A stretch of DNA of 64,000 nucleotides from assembly GCA_003586115.2 (NCBI GenBank), contig QVOM02000103.1, forward strand, positions 8,773,059 through 8,837,058, in the 5' to 3' direction. Source of the stretch: Salvator merianae (Eukaryota; Chordata; Lepidosauria; Squamata; Teiidae). The notes beneath the pieces were generated by a model. The model saw only the letters and a list, made by a program, of their open reading frames with translations. It was not told the DNA's origin and did no database searches. The stretch's first letter is position 1; each line of letters opens with the position of its first letter. Shown here piece by piece: positions 34,461 to 46,457 of the stretch. The position numbers and the translations under genes were made by a program.

Positions 34461-35449
34461 TGAGTACAAAATGGATCATGGATTTTAACTTTTCTAAAAA
34501 TTAACCAAAGCAATAGTATTCTCTTCAAATGTTGGTTGGTTGAAATACACATGAAGAGTTCAGTTAGCTCATCATATCTACAAAATAGAAATTATTATAG
34601 AAGTTTTATCTATGCTCTTTTCTTTTTTGACACTGTAAAAGTTAAAGCCACACAAAAACAAAGCATTAAGATTTCTTTGAGCTGATTAATTTTATGGCAA
34701 TCCAAAGTGTTCCAGTTTTAAATGAATTGTTTGAATACTAAATTATGCAGTTTTATGATCCAAGAGATAAGCAGGATTCTAAAGATGCCTCTGAGACTTG
34801 AAAAAGACAGCATTAGGAGCTCATTATTGCCGGCACATTTAACATGGTTAAAGTAGGGGGAAATAGCCATTAAGTTGATTGTAATAATTAAACTGCATTA
34901 ATTTGAAAAACTGGTATAGGAAATGCTCATGCAGGAGGGTGGTTTGTCATTTTATATGGCAAAAGGATTAGGAATCTGAAAGTATTATTGGCTTCTCTCC
35001 TCCCCATTCCAAATCTTTATAATATACAATTGATAGTTCTGATTCTTACTGTAGTACATTTAAAAAAAAAAAAAAATCCAACAGTGTTTCCAAGATGGCA
35101 CTCTAAACCTGGACAAAATAAGAGACTAATAAGAATATGCACTATTTTTATTTTTTTATCCCTTTGTGTATCAAGATATCTTTTCTTCCTACAGTTAAAA
35201 CAAAGCCTGTGAAAAAAGGGCAGTCATTTTAGTAGAGTAGGGAATTTGACAAATAGGTGCAGAAGGAGAGGGTTCATGACAAGTTTCAAAGACCAGCTTT
35301 AGATATGTTCAGTATTAAATTACAAACAAAAGTGTTGTGTATTTTAAGACAATTTGCTTGGCAGTCTCATTACAACTTTCACATACCTATACAAAAGACA
35401 GGGCTAGATGCTTCACAAAATCTGCATATTCTACTGCAGAAGTAAAGAC
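34461..35449. other. No gene; AT-rich
   Basis: AT-rich DNA including an A run near 35058-35073. No supported feature. Confidence 0.4.
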
Positions 35450-35452
35450 AAT

Positions 35453-35912
35453 GGGACTGTTTACAGTACCATACTAGGCTGGAACAGACCCAGCAGCATG
35501 GCAGCATTCACACTGCAAGTGGTGGAATAGCCGCAAACCAGGCCTCCAGCACTCACAGTGCGAATGCAGGCCGAACTGCCATGACAGCAGTTGTAGTGAC
35601 CAGGGACACTGTGTGCAACTGCACAGCCTCAGCCATGCTGAACTACCATCTCACAGCGTTAGCATCCAGAAGAAGGTGTGAACTGCCACCATTTCAAACC
35701 CGGAAGTAGTGCGAACGGAGCTCCCCCAATCTGCACCTGATCACGCAAATCAGATTCAGGACTGCAAATTACTGCACCAGCCTTACCCAGCTTCAGGTGA
35801 GAATCAGGTGGGCTTCGGTGAGATTCAGGGCTGGTGATTCCGTTTGCGAGTGCAAAACCACCTGATTAGCGAGTGGACAGGAATGTTCCTCTCACTAAGT
35901 GCGAACAGGCCC
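35453..35912. mobile_element. TIR element, group A, with AAT target duplication
   Basis: It begins GGGACTGTTTACAGTACC and ends with the inverse of GGGCCTGTTCGCACTTAG. AAT flanks both sides (35450-35452 and 35913-35915). The left 200 bp resembles 53255-53663, and the right 220 bp ('tgatcacgcaaatcag...ggtgggcttcggtgagatt') resembles 25966-26474, so it looks recombinant between two subfamilies. Confidence 0.75.
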
Positions 35913-35915
35913 AAT

Positions 35916-36050
35916 TTTTTTGTTGTCCACAACTAGTAGCATTCAGGAGTGGCTGTAGCCACTCACAGACATTGCAGTGGTGTGGCAGTGAGAACACACT
36001 TATCTGGTGAGCATCCACTCACTCACTAACAGGTAAGTGCGAACAGGCCA
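35916..36050. mobile_element. TIR element end fragment, group A
   Basis: It directly abuts the preceding element and carries 'tttgttgtccacaactagtagcattcaggagtgg' and the end AAGTGCGAACAGGCC, as in 53520-53663. Only the right end is present. Confidence 0.65.
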
Positions 36051-36535
36051 ATAATTTAAAGTTCAACCTATTACAGTTGGTAAGTTTATCACCAGTTGTC
36101 TTCTCTTCAAGAACAAATTGCAGCTGGTTTCTTTATTTTCAAACTATTCTTAGACCAGAAATTTCTTCATATAAAGGTGCTATCCAATAGAGGACTGTAC
36201 TCAGAACAACTGCTCAGAAATAACAGCACTTCTGATGACAATAAAAAAGTATATGCAGCAGGACATTAACTTGATCTCTTATTAACTAATAATAACATAA
36301 TACTTGCCCCACTGGATGGGACCTAAGACCCAGCTAGTCCCATATTTCTAAGGTTTCTTCCACACAAGAGCTTGAGGAGTTCACTGCTGAAGTCAGAGCA
36401 GTGGAAGGACAGGTTGTAAACATCAAGGGTGGTGAACAAAGGTTCCCTTAAGTTATGGTTTCTATTTCAGGCCTTGAAGTGAAGCACTGGAAATGGTCCC
36501 AGAAGTCAGTCATTTTTGCCCCTTCAGCTATCATC
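36051..36535. other. No gene recognised
   Basis: AT-rich sequence without a supported feature. Confidence 0.4.
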
Positions 36536-36538
36536 CCT

Positions 36539-36655
36539 GGGCCTTTTCACACTTTCCACCAATTTTGTTTTCCACAACTAGTAGTAAACGGGAGCATCTG
36601 CAGATGCTCCCAATCATTAGGGCCTCCGCAAAATGCAGATGCACTGTGCTAATAG
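36539..36655. mobile_element. Short TIR element, group A-like
   Basis: The left end GGGCCTTTTCACACTTTCC and a right end near 'gtgctaataggcccc' enclose 'ggagcatctgcagatgctcc', a perfect palindrome. It is probably an internally deleted group A copy. Confidence 0.6.
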
Positions 36656-36978
36656 GCCCCCTCTGTTGAGCAGCAGCTGTAGGGGCAAACCAGGACCATA
36701 CTCTTTTTGCAGAGTAGTTTTCCTGAGAGCACATTCCACCCTTCAGAGTAGCCTAGGTATCTGACAGATGCAGTGGTGTGCGGTCACCACACTACACAGT
36801 CAGTGCCCTTGTCCCTGTACCTGACCATACACTTCTTGCCTAATTCTGACTTAATAACTGGAGGAAAAATTGTTGAGGACTGTTTTTCTGAATATGTCAA
36901 TACTGATGGAAATCTCCATGAAATCTGCATGTACTGTTGAACAAATGGTATAATCAATCAAACCTCAGACAAAATAGT
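36656..36978. other. No gene recognised
   Basis: Unremarkable sequence between a TIR element and the L3/CR1 3' end. Confidence 0.35.
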
Positions 36979-39240
36979 TTATTTATTTATTTATTTGCAT
37001 TTCTATCCTGCCCCATACCCAAAACTCTCTGGATAGGTTACAACAATGAAAACAAAATATAAAATGGACACATTAAAATCAATAACAGTGCCTGAAAGGA
37101 GAGGGGAAGAGGTTCCTCAGCCAAAGGACAGAGTAGGTAGGTATGTCTTCACAGACTTCTTGAACCTTTGAAGTGAGGGCGCCTGATGCACCTCAGAAAG
37201 GAGACTATTTCATTGTCTTGGGCTACTACTGAGACGGACATATTATGGATCCCTAGCCCCTTAATTATTGAAGGTTGTGGTAGAGTCAGGAGGACCTCCC
37301 CTGTAGATCTTAAGGTATGAGCAGGTCAATACAGGAAAAAGCAATCCTTTAGATATTTTGAGCCCAAGCCATTTAGGGTCATATAGGTTAAAGTTAATAC
37401 CTTGAATTGAGCTCTGTAGTGAATTGACAGCCAGTACAGCTCTTTTAAAACTAGTGTGATATGCATCCAGTCAGCCATTCTGGACAGCAGTCTCACTGCT
37501 GTATTATGCACTTGTTGCAGCTTCTGAAACCCCTTCAAGGGCAGCCCCATCTAAAGTGCATTACAATAGTCCAATCTGGAAGTTACCAAAGTTGATTACT
37601 GTGGCCAAGTCATCTCTATCCAGAAGAGGCCATAGTTGGTGAATTAGACAGAGTTGGAGGTAGGCACACTTGGCCACCATCTCCACCTGAGCTTCAAGCA
37701 TCAGTGCAGTCCAAGAGCACCCCTAGATTTTGCATGTGTTGCTTCCAGGACATTACAACCCCATTGAGGACAGGATGCCTCCCAACATCATGGACTCGAG
37801 ACCCTATGACACATAGCACCTCTGTCTTGTCTGGATTCAGTTTCCATTTATTGGCCTCCATCCAGCCCATTACTGCCTCCAGGCATTTGTCAGACATTTC
37901 AAACACCTCTCCTGATTCAGATAGCACACAGAGTAAGCTGAGTTTCATCTTCATATTGATAAGACCTCACTCCAAATCTCTTGATGACCTCTCCAAGCAG
38001 CTTCCTATAGATATTGAAAGGCATGGGAAATAAGATCAACCCCTGAGGAACTCTACAAGTAAGTTCTCAGGATAACGAGCAGGAATCTCCCACAACTACT
38101 GTCTGGCATCATCCTTGTAGATAGGAGCAAAGCCACCATAATACAGTGCCTCCAACTCTCAACCTCTGTAGTCTTTCCAGAAGGATACTATAGTCAATGG
38201 TATCAGAAGCTGCTGAGAGATACAGAAAAACCATCAGTTTTGCACTCCTCTGTCTGTCTCCTGAAGAAGGTCATCAAGGTCCTGTTGCCAGATTGAAATG
38301 GATGTCGATAATCAGCTTCCTCCAAGCATGCCTGCAATTGAACAGCCATGGCCCTCTCCAATGCCTTGCCCCAAATGGGTATGCTGGTCACTGGGTGATA
38401 GTTATTTATCTCATCTGGATCCAGGGAGGACCTCTTGAGAGGTGGACGTACTATCACCTCTTTAAGAGCCAATGGCACCACCCCATCCCTCAAAGAGGCA
38501 TTCACTACACCCTGGACCCACCCAGTCATATTCTGCCAGCTAGCTTTCATCAGCCAAGAGGGCAAGGATCAAGAGGACATGTAATTGGCTAAATGCCAGA
38601 ATGCATTCAGGAGTTGTTCAGAAATTATGGAAATAAAGCTCCAGGGATGGACCATCTCTTGCCACTGCAAGTTCAAATCTCACCAGTAAATGATCTTGTC
38701 TATGACAATGGGCTTACTGCCAGCCCTCCTAGCAATGGATGCTCATCAATCCTCAATGTGGCAAAGACCCAATTGAGGGTATGTCCTGCCTTGTGTGTTG
38801 GACCAGTAACATATTGAGAACATCCCATGGTTGTCATGGAGGTCATGAAGAGCTGAACCGGTCTACTGGAGATAGTCTGCACATGGATTTTGAAATCCCC
38901 CAACACCACCATGGCAGGGGCTTCCAACACCACATTGGAAAACATCTCAAATAGGTCAGATAGGGAGGTTGCAGGGAGGTGGAGTGGGCAGTACAGCAGC
39001 AGCATCCCTATTCTGTCTCTCTGTTCCAACAACAACAACAAAAACAGCCCCTCAAACCCTGCTGTAGATCAAATTGACATTCTGGCAAGAGAAATAGAAG
39101 TCCTATGGACTAAAGCAATGCCGCCTCCCCACTGGCCTGAAGCAGTGCTACACTGAATACCTTGGAGGACAAATCTGGGTAAGACTAGGACCTCCCAGTT
39201 CATCCACCCAGGTCTCAGTAATGCATGTCAAATCAGCCCT
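36979..39240 (-). mobile_element. L3/CR1-type LINE with endonuclease and RT remnants
   Basis: The 3' end lies at low coordinates with an ATTT tetramer tail (36979 on) and 'tttgcatttctatcctgcccc', inverted relative to 8620. Minus-strand coding runs upstream. The C-terminal block is at 37326-37550. The RT core at 37700-37960 has YADD replaced by YEDE (37944-37955). The RT start SLRDGVVPLALK is in 38203-38565 and endonuclease motifs VVLGDFKIHV and GPTHKAGHTL in 38700-39041. It is the same family as 7194-8665 but longer at the 5' side. The catalytic change and many breaks show it is dead. Confidence 0.85.
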
Positions 39241-39544
39241 TTTATCTGGATTCAAATCACAGAAAACTGGCATTCAAAAGCAGCGATATCAGAGAAATGA
39301 GCTGGTTGACAGGCATCCCCAAATTCTGCTGGTTGGAAGACAGACCAGAAGGAGTGATAGCTTTAATAAATCTAACACTCCGTCTCCTAATCTGCTGCTT
39401 CTGTATTACTACAACTAACAGGAATAAGAAAAAAGTATGGCAACCTTAGAATGTAGCCAGTGTTGTTATCTGGTCTCTTAATATTGATGTATCTGTGTGC
39501 CTATGTGTTAAAGTACAGGGGACATAGTTGTGAGTAAATGCTTT

Positions 39545-40070
39545 CCCAGCCAATAGGAAAATGGGATGGAATAAAATCAAGAACTCATTGTGGAAATGTT
39601 GGAAAGATGATATCAGGATAGAAGAAGAGGATATTCATAGGGAGATTATAAGCATTAAAAGAACAAAACAAAATAAGTTAAAGGAAACGAAGATGAAGAT
39701 TTTACATAAGTGGTACAGAAGCCCTGTCAAATCACTTATATATTTAGAAGGAGAGTACCAAATGCACACTGGGGAAATGGAGGTATTATTTACTAGATGC
39801 AATGAAGTTTCAAATATTAAAGAACAATAAATTAAGGTTAGGAGAACAAACAGTAGATGGAGATTTGAGAGGAAAATGGAAGGGGATAGTGGAATATTTG
39901 GTAAAGGAAGTGGGGAGTGACCAGGAAAAAAATAATATATTAGCAACCTTCCATATGTATTAGATTAGGTCAGGGGGATGGGTTCACCAAGGGAGATGGG
40001 GGGATTTTCAATCTATTATTTTATTTGTTTTTATTTTGTATAATAAAATATATATAATTAAAAAAAATAG
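39545..40070 (+). mobile_element. L1-like LINE, ORF2 C-terminus and 3' UTR
   Basis: The translation KMKILHKWYRSPVKSLIYL corresponds to the 'K.L..WY.TP.KL' block near the C-terminus of L1 ORF2. The cysteine-rich part that should follow is decayed. The 3' UTR ends with 'ataaaatatatataatta' and an A run at about 40062-40070. Confidence 0.6.
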
Positions 40071-40377
40071 GATGATTCTTGGAAATTCATTATTGCCACT
40101 GCCATAAGCAAATAAATGGATACATGTACAGCAAAGATTTAGATATTTCTCATGTAAGAGAAAAAAAGCTTCCTGTTTTTGATATGACTGCTAAATTGTA
40201 GTAATTATTATGGAATAGGAATAAACATAAGGCAATGCTTTTTGAAATCAATTTAATATTGAATTTATTCAAGCATAAGGATCTGAACCCTGGATGACAA
40301 TGATTATAAATAGATTTAATATCTTACTCTTCCTTCCCCAATGTCATCCAAAACACAATGCTTTTTATTGAAACTTA

Positions 40378-40860
40378 GGTCATTTCCACACTCCCCCCTT
40401 ACTATCCTGGATGAGAGTGGGACGCTTCAATCTGGGACAGGCAGCCTGTTTTATGCTGGGATGGGTTGCCACCGGAGTGAGTCATCTGCATTGGAATAGC
40501 CCAACCCAGGCTGCCAGCTTCAAAAGCTGGATCCAACCTTAAAGGCCAGAGCCTCTGGACTTTTGAGTTATCAGGTGACCCCTTTTGGGGGGCACACCCA
40601 CTTCCAGCAGTGCTTCCTGGTTTGCCACTGAAATGGACCCCTTGCAAAGTGGAACAGAGGGTTGTATGCTTTCTGCATATGGCTGCTAATCTGATGTAAG
40701 TCTCAGTAGTCTGCCATTGTGCTAGTATGCTAGTAGACCTCATCCCTATTCCAACCTTTCACTTTGTTCAGTGCAGACAGAGCATGCTAGGAGTGGGCAG
40801 GGCTTCCATTATCCCACAGCAGAATTCAGAAGGCAGGACCCTGGATCCTCTCCCTATCAT
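40378..40860. mobile_element. TIR element, group B-like
   Basis: The left end GGTCATTTCCACACTCC is preceded by TTA. Inner text is shared with 42392-42932 and 9570 ('tccagcagtgcttcctggt', 'gcatatgctttctgcat'-type). The right end is not clear. Confidence 0.5.
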
Positions 40861-42390
40861 GGATGGACAGGGCATTCAACTCAGTTGATGAAAAACATTG
40901 TATAGCAATAATTATTTACTTGAAGTAGGTCCATCAATAGGATTGTGTTTTCAACAGTTGTGAGGAAGGCTGGTTTTTTAAAAACAAACAAACAAGATTT
41001 TCCAAGATAGACATACAGCTACTTCACTTGTTGATATTCTGCTTATCAGATTTTTTTTACTACATGAGTGGCTATTGATTTATTCTGAACCTTTCAAACC
41101 CACTCACAAGAGTGAATGTATCTGCAATACAAATATATATGTATATTTTACACAAGTCTGTATGTTCTGTTGTGAGTGGGGTAGCAGGGATCAAAGTGCC
41201 TGTAGTGTACTGAACCTAAAACTAGCTGCAGCTCCCACTGACTGGGACTGTAAGGATGAGAAGAGATGTAAGATTCTAACTGAAAGCCTTGCTGTAATCT
41301 GTGACATTTTGATCCATCAAGCAGAGCCTCGACCTTATAGATGTGCTGCAGGAGCTGATGATGTCCTCAAAGTCCTTTTTCATCTGTTGCATGTTGCATA
41401 ACAGCATGCAAAACAGTGGAAGAGGAGTGCCTAACTTTCCCATCACTGCAGAAGGTAACTGCATGGGAAAAGAGAGATTAAATGAAATACCCAACTTTCT
41501 CAGCTTTTGAGCAGATTGAATTGGTTCACACAAGTAATGTTTCTTGAATTTTGTATATGCCTATGTAATTTCTTTTCTTGTTATTGATTCACATATTGTA
41601 GTTTATATTCTGATATGGTCAATGGGCTGCTCAATAAATTCATATGTTCATTTGTTTGTTTATTCAATTAAAATGAGCTTTGAAAATAGACGAATTTATC
41701 ATAGCTCTTTGGAAGACAGTTCCACTTAATCTCAATCAATATGATTCATGGCTGAGGGTGACAATTAACAATAGAATATACTTGAAGTTTTTAAAATGAT
41801 GCTTAATCATTTACAATTTGAATTTCTTTCCATTCAAAAGCATGGTGATTATATTTCAGTCCATTATCTTAACCATGGCAGTTGGTCAATTGAATATATA
41901 GATATTGCTCATATTTATATTAACTATTACCTACTAGCTTGAGACAATTTGGTGGAAGATGAATTACAAATAATAACCGATAAAATCATTAAAACCTTCT
42001 CCAAACTATAGTAAAATACTCCAGCTTACTTATATAAAAGTCCTAATCAGCTAAAAGATCCTTTTCTTGCTTAGCTAGTTTAGCATTAAATAGCTAATTA
42101 ACGTTGTCAGCACAAGATTAGTTGTTAGGCACTTACAGAATGACAGCCATACCCCCATTTTATCACTAAATGGAAGTGCTTCTGTATCCACAATTGTGTT
42201 TATTTCTTGGAAGAAGCCTCCCATATATATAGCTTGCTGACAGTTGCAAAGTACAAGAAAACAGAGAGAATTTTGGGTAAATGTGGGCTAACGAGTTACA
42301 TATACTTCATTACATATACTTCATAGGCAACCTTTAGAGAAATGTGGTAGAGAGGGATACACTGATTGCTGTCTTGAAGCCAAATAATCT
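40861..42390. other. No gene recognised
   Basis: About 1.5 kb of AT-rich DNA. No supported coding or repeat feature. Confidence 0.4.
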
Positions 42391-42391
42391 T

Positions 42392-42932
42392 GGGTCATTT
42401 CCGCACAATGTGGGCTGCTCTGGCCCATGTAGTGCAGAACAATGAGTGCCAGATCATGCTGGGGCACGCTAGCAGTACTGCACTCCAAAGACTGTCTCCA
42501 TTTGAACAGTCTGTCACACCCCAGCCCTGGCCACTAGCTTCTAAGGCTGTGCCCAGACTTCAATGCTAAGAATAAAAGCTCCCAGCCCTCACAGGGTCTG
42601 TCTGGGACTTTTTCGGTACACACTGGCTTCTGGTAGCACATCCAGTGGTACTTCCTGGTGTGCGACTGAAAAGGCCCCCCAAACTGTATTCCACATTATA
42701 GGGATGTGCTGTCTGCATGCCCTTCATAGTCCAGAATACAAAGCCTGGTCCGACTGTGGACCTCTTTACAGAGTTCCACCACAGGACACAGATAGGGCAC
42801 CATTTTGGAATTGTACTGTATTCTAGTTTGTAGCTTTGTCAAATGTAGACTGAGTGTACTAGGGAGGTTCTAGGCCTACAGAAGATAGCCTCCTAGCTAC
42901 TTATGTTTTACAGAATTCAAGTGCAGAAAGGG
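42392..42932. mobile_element. TIR element, group B-like
   Basis: The left end GGGTCATTTCCGCACAATG and the right end 'caagtgcagaaagggg' form an inverted pair of the GGGCC.TTTC.GCACTT type. The body shares blocks with 40378-40860. The target duplication is unclear. Confidence 0.6.
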
Positions 42933-43900
42933 GTTTAAACTAAAGCCTGCTGATCTAACAAGTGGGCTATGGTATACTGTCATTTTCCGTGAATTTCTCA
43001 GGATGATTGTGTGTACTATTTTCCACGTTATAGAACCTGAGTGACTATAATACTTGCAATCATAGCTCAAAATAAATGTGTTAAATGAATGTGATGTAAT
43101 GAATGTGCTTCCCTCATTGGAGTGTAAACCTCAGTTCCTGACCAGCATTCTGGCCCATTCCAGTCCCAAACACCTGCCATTGAGCACCATTACCAAAGCA
43201 TAGAGACTGAATTAGCCAGCATATACAACCTAAGATGCACAACCATTACCATGCACTGCTGAGGAGGCCCTGGGGAGGTCCCAAATCCTGCCTCTGGGGC
43301 CATTCCAAAGCACTGACCAACAGTTCTAGAGCACCACAGGGGCTATTTCCAATGCTGACCCATAGACTATCATGGCAGGCCATATCCTGCCTGGGATGCT
43401 GGCCCATGAGCTACTAGCTACAAATGCCAGGAGAAATGCTAGCAACCTCATCTACTCTCCCAGCACTCCAGTCGCCAAAGCTAGTGAATCTCCATAGGTT
43501 GTCACATGGAGTTTTCTTCCAGCCAGAAGAATGTTCCTGTCATTTTCACTGGTGAAGCTCCACTGCAGTGGCACTGTGCTCTTCAACTGCAGATTTGAAT
43601 GTTTCCAGTGGAGCTCTGCCAAGTGTCATGTTGAGCTCTCAGTCAGGCACTGGGGTGGATACTTGATCTGGATAGACCAGGAGGAAAGGGCCCCAGCAAT
43701 CCGATGCACCAATATTTGTATGAGTCTGTAAGCCCCATCCCCAGAGTTGGTGGCCAAACTGGTGCCACGAGAGTCAACTTGACTCAGTCTATTCAGAAAA
43801 CCCCCTGGAAAACTTACCATGAGAACATGGGTGATCAAATTTATTGAATGATTAGTCTTTTGACCATATCAAAATTACAAATAAAAATATAGAAGGATTC
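42933..43900. other. No gene recognised
   Basis: Moderately GC-rich central part (43140-43500) with no identifiable coding or repeat structure. Confidence 0.35.
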
Positions 43901-43916
43901 ATTATGACTTCCAGGG

Positions 43917-43925
43917 AAGATGGCC
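43917..43925 (+). promoter_or_regulatory. YY1-like site at L1 5' end
   Basis: AAGATGGCC lies about 12 bases from the apparent 5' end of the L1-like element. In human L1 a YY1 site with the same core sits at a similar place and helps position the transcription start. Its function here is inferred. Confidence 0.5.
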
Positions 43926-44587
43926 GAATGTAGTTGCTGAGAGGATTTTTCCTCTGAGCAAACCGCAACGTGAGGAGACAGAGGGGGAAGTTCAAACCCC
44001 CTCTGTCAGAAGATTTAATCTCCCTGAGTGACAGGGAGGCGGAGGGATTCCTCATTTGAGCTCCACTAAATCTCCCCCCAGCGGGGGCGGCGAGAGATTC
44101 GCGGCAACCTGCGTAAGGAGTAGACGAAGGAGCTGGGGGAAATTTGTCAACATTCCCGAGTCACGTTGTGTGTCGTCTTCAAGACTGTCGTCTTCAGGAC
44201 TGTAAGTTTGGCCGATCCTCTTTTTAATTTATGAAGATAATAAAATTAAGATAAACATTAAGAAAAGGAAAAGAAAAGAAAAAAAAAACCCTCTACAATT
44301 ACAGCTTGGATAATGTATGCCGAAAGTTTAAACATCGTAATTCAGCAAGACGCTAAAGTATTTGCAAAGGCTGTGAATTTTTAGATAAATCATTCAAAGT
44401 TCTGTTCCTCGGACATGCCGGGGTTTTCAGTGTCTCATTAAAATACATTTGAGCTGCCCTTATCAGCTAAACAAACAAGCAAGCGGCAAGGATATGGGAG
44501 TTCGGTTTAATTAAGACAAAGGAAGGGGGGAAAAAGTGCCTTTATTTATTAGAGGGCTTCTTCAGAGAACCAAGTTTTAAGCCAAAT

Positions 44588-45064
44588 ATGGAGAGAGAAA
44601 ACCTACAACTAGAAAAAAATGAACAGTGTGACTCGCAATCAGATTTACTTCTTTAAAAAATGGACGCTATTTTTCAAGAAATGCGGAGTTCCTTTGAGAT
44701 TCAGGGGCTGATATTTGAGAGATTAAGACAAGACCTTAGAAATGAAATAGGTGCTATACGCACTGAACTTCATGAAACAAAGGATAAGGCTTTGAAAGTG
44801 GATGATTTTAAGGCAGAAATTCCTCAGACAAAATTTATGGCTCAAGAAATACAGACTACAAGACAAGACAAGTTGTCTCTACTACTGATAACAGTTCAAG
44901 GTTATACTTTTTCACTGAAGGAAGCCTTGGAAAAAATCTTACAGGGGAGGAAGGAACATATGAGGCGAATAATAACGGAAACAACCCATATTTGGAAGCA
45001 GCAAAGATTCAAAAGGAAATCTGGGAATAAACAACATTTCTGGTGTAAACAAGAAAAGGACTGA
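44588..45064 (+). pseudogene. L1-like ORF1 protein remnant
   Basis: ORF1 proteins of L1 bind the element RNA and form trimers through an N-terminal coiled coil. Here only the N-terminal coil region remains. The first 22 codons from 44588 end in a stop after DLLL, and a Met four bases on restarts the same frame. The 134 codons after it are rich in Glu, Lys, Arg and Gln with spaced Leu/Ile. The RNA-binding domain is missing, so the remnant is non-functional. A separate piece of such an ORF1, including the start of the RRM, lies on the minus strand at 31900-32597. Confidence 0.55.
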
Positions 45065-45579
45065 AGGAGGAGAAAAAAGAAAAAAAACCTGAAGGAGTCA
45101 GAAGGGGGAACTTAAGAAGTGACTGAATAGAATAATGGGCAGAAGCCAAATTATTGAAAGACTGATATGAGAAGAAGATTCTGAGAGCTTGCGGAGATTG
45201 GATAAATATAATAATTTACAGAAAAATAAGGCAGTGGATAGATTTTTGTGAAAACTGGAAACCCTCTATTGAACTTGTGCAAGAGCTGGAAAGCAGACCT
45301 GGAAAATGGATTGGTATTTGCTGGAGGGAGAGAATGAAGAGAAAAGAGGACTACTGGTAGAAGATAAGAACTGTGTGGTTGGGGGGTATGAAATATAGAA
45401 GAAATCTGGGAAGTAGAAAGTTTAAAATGTTAATTGTCGAATCATGAGTTATTAATCATGAGTGTCCAGATGGTACAGTCCAGAACCTTAACAACCGACT
45501 TATCTATTCTTATGGGGCTTCTGCACGCACTGCCTGTGTGATATCATGAGGCCTTTTATTCTTTGCATTTTTTTTCTGT

Positions 45580-45702
45580 TATTTTTACATTTTTCTCTGT
45601 ACTTTTTAAAATCTATTTTTATCTTCTATTTTTGTTTTATATGGTTTTATTGTACTCCACAGTACTGGGTGGTATAGAAATCTAAATAAATAGCAAATAA
45701 TA
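45580..45702 (+). mobile_element. LINE 3' tail (L2-like)
   Basis: The text 'tgggtggtatagaaatctaaataaataaat' is the usual 3' end of reptile L2-type repeats. No coding part is attached. Confidence 0.55.
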
Positions 45703-45943
45703 TGGACAGAACCCAGTGTTTTGATTTGCTAGAACACCATTCCTGTTACAAACATGAAGTACTTACTTGCCCACACTTGATATACTGTTTGCTTTCTGAC
45801 AGGCAGATCACAAGGTTTCACAGATTAATTGTATCATGGTGTGCTGCAACATGCCTATTAGAAGCTTCTCACCTTCCTACACAGGCTCTGAAAGCATGAC
45901 AGATGCTCAGTCTGAGCTCCTAAGAGCTCTACTTCCTTTCTAC

Positions 45944-46457
45944 GGGACTTTCCACACTTACCACAAGAACAGAACAGGAAGGGGTGTTCAGGTTTCTCTT
46001 CTGCACACTGGAAGGGAGGCCCCACCCACACCTTGTGTGCTCCATCCACACAGGATGTAGACTGAGCTAGGGCACCAAAAATGGTGCCTTGTCTGATTCA
46101 CTGGTACTACAGGGTAGTATACCAGACCATGAAGGGGTGCAGATGGCAAACCTCCATGGCCCAGTATACCACAGGGGATCCATTTCAGCAGTGAAACAAG
46201 GCATGGGATCCTGGGAAATTCCAAAGGCCAAGAAGTTTTGTTCCTGACCTTTGGAGTATTCAGAGGCACCTCCCACCAGCTCCAAAGCTGGTGTGAGCTT
46301 TGGAGATGGCATGGCCACTGGTACAGAACAGACTGTCCCAATGTGGATGACCTTGTTCTTCATCAGGAGCAATCCTTGTCCCAGCTTGGGACAGATTGCA
46401 AACCCCAGTATGAGATTGCTCGCCCTTTGCCAGGATAGCAAAGGTAAGGGCAGAAAT
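45944..46457. mobile_element. TIR element, group B-like
   Basis: The left end GGGACTTTCCACACTTACC, the right side 'aaaggtaagggcagaaat' and an internal 'ggatccatttcagcagtgaaac' resemble other group B copies. The overlapping ORFs of 89-134 codons on both strands have no known domain and are an effect of the repeat. Confidence 0.55.

Larger units (their letters stand above)
43905..45130 (+). mobile_element. L1-like LINE 5' UTR and ORF1 N-terminal part
   Basis: The start 'ccagggaagatggccgaatg' resembles the first bases of L1 5' UTRs. A GC-rich leader with CpGs follows to about 44230, then an A-rich stretch. An ORF starts at ATG 44588 but meets TAA at about 44655; the same frame reopens at ATG 44660 and runs to 45064. 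It encodes a charged helical protein (FQEMRSSFEIQGLIFERLRQ, IRTELHETKDKA) with the heptad pattern of an L1 ORF1 coiled coil. The RRM and ORF2 are absent, so the element is 3'-deleted. Confidence 0.65.
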
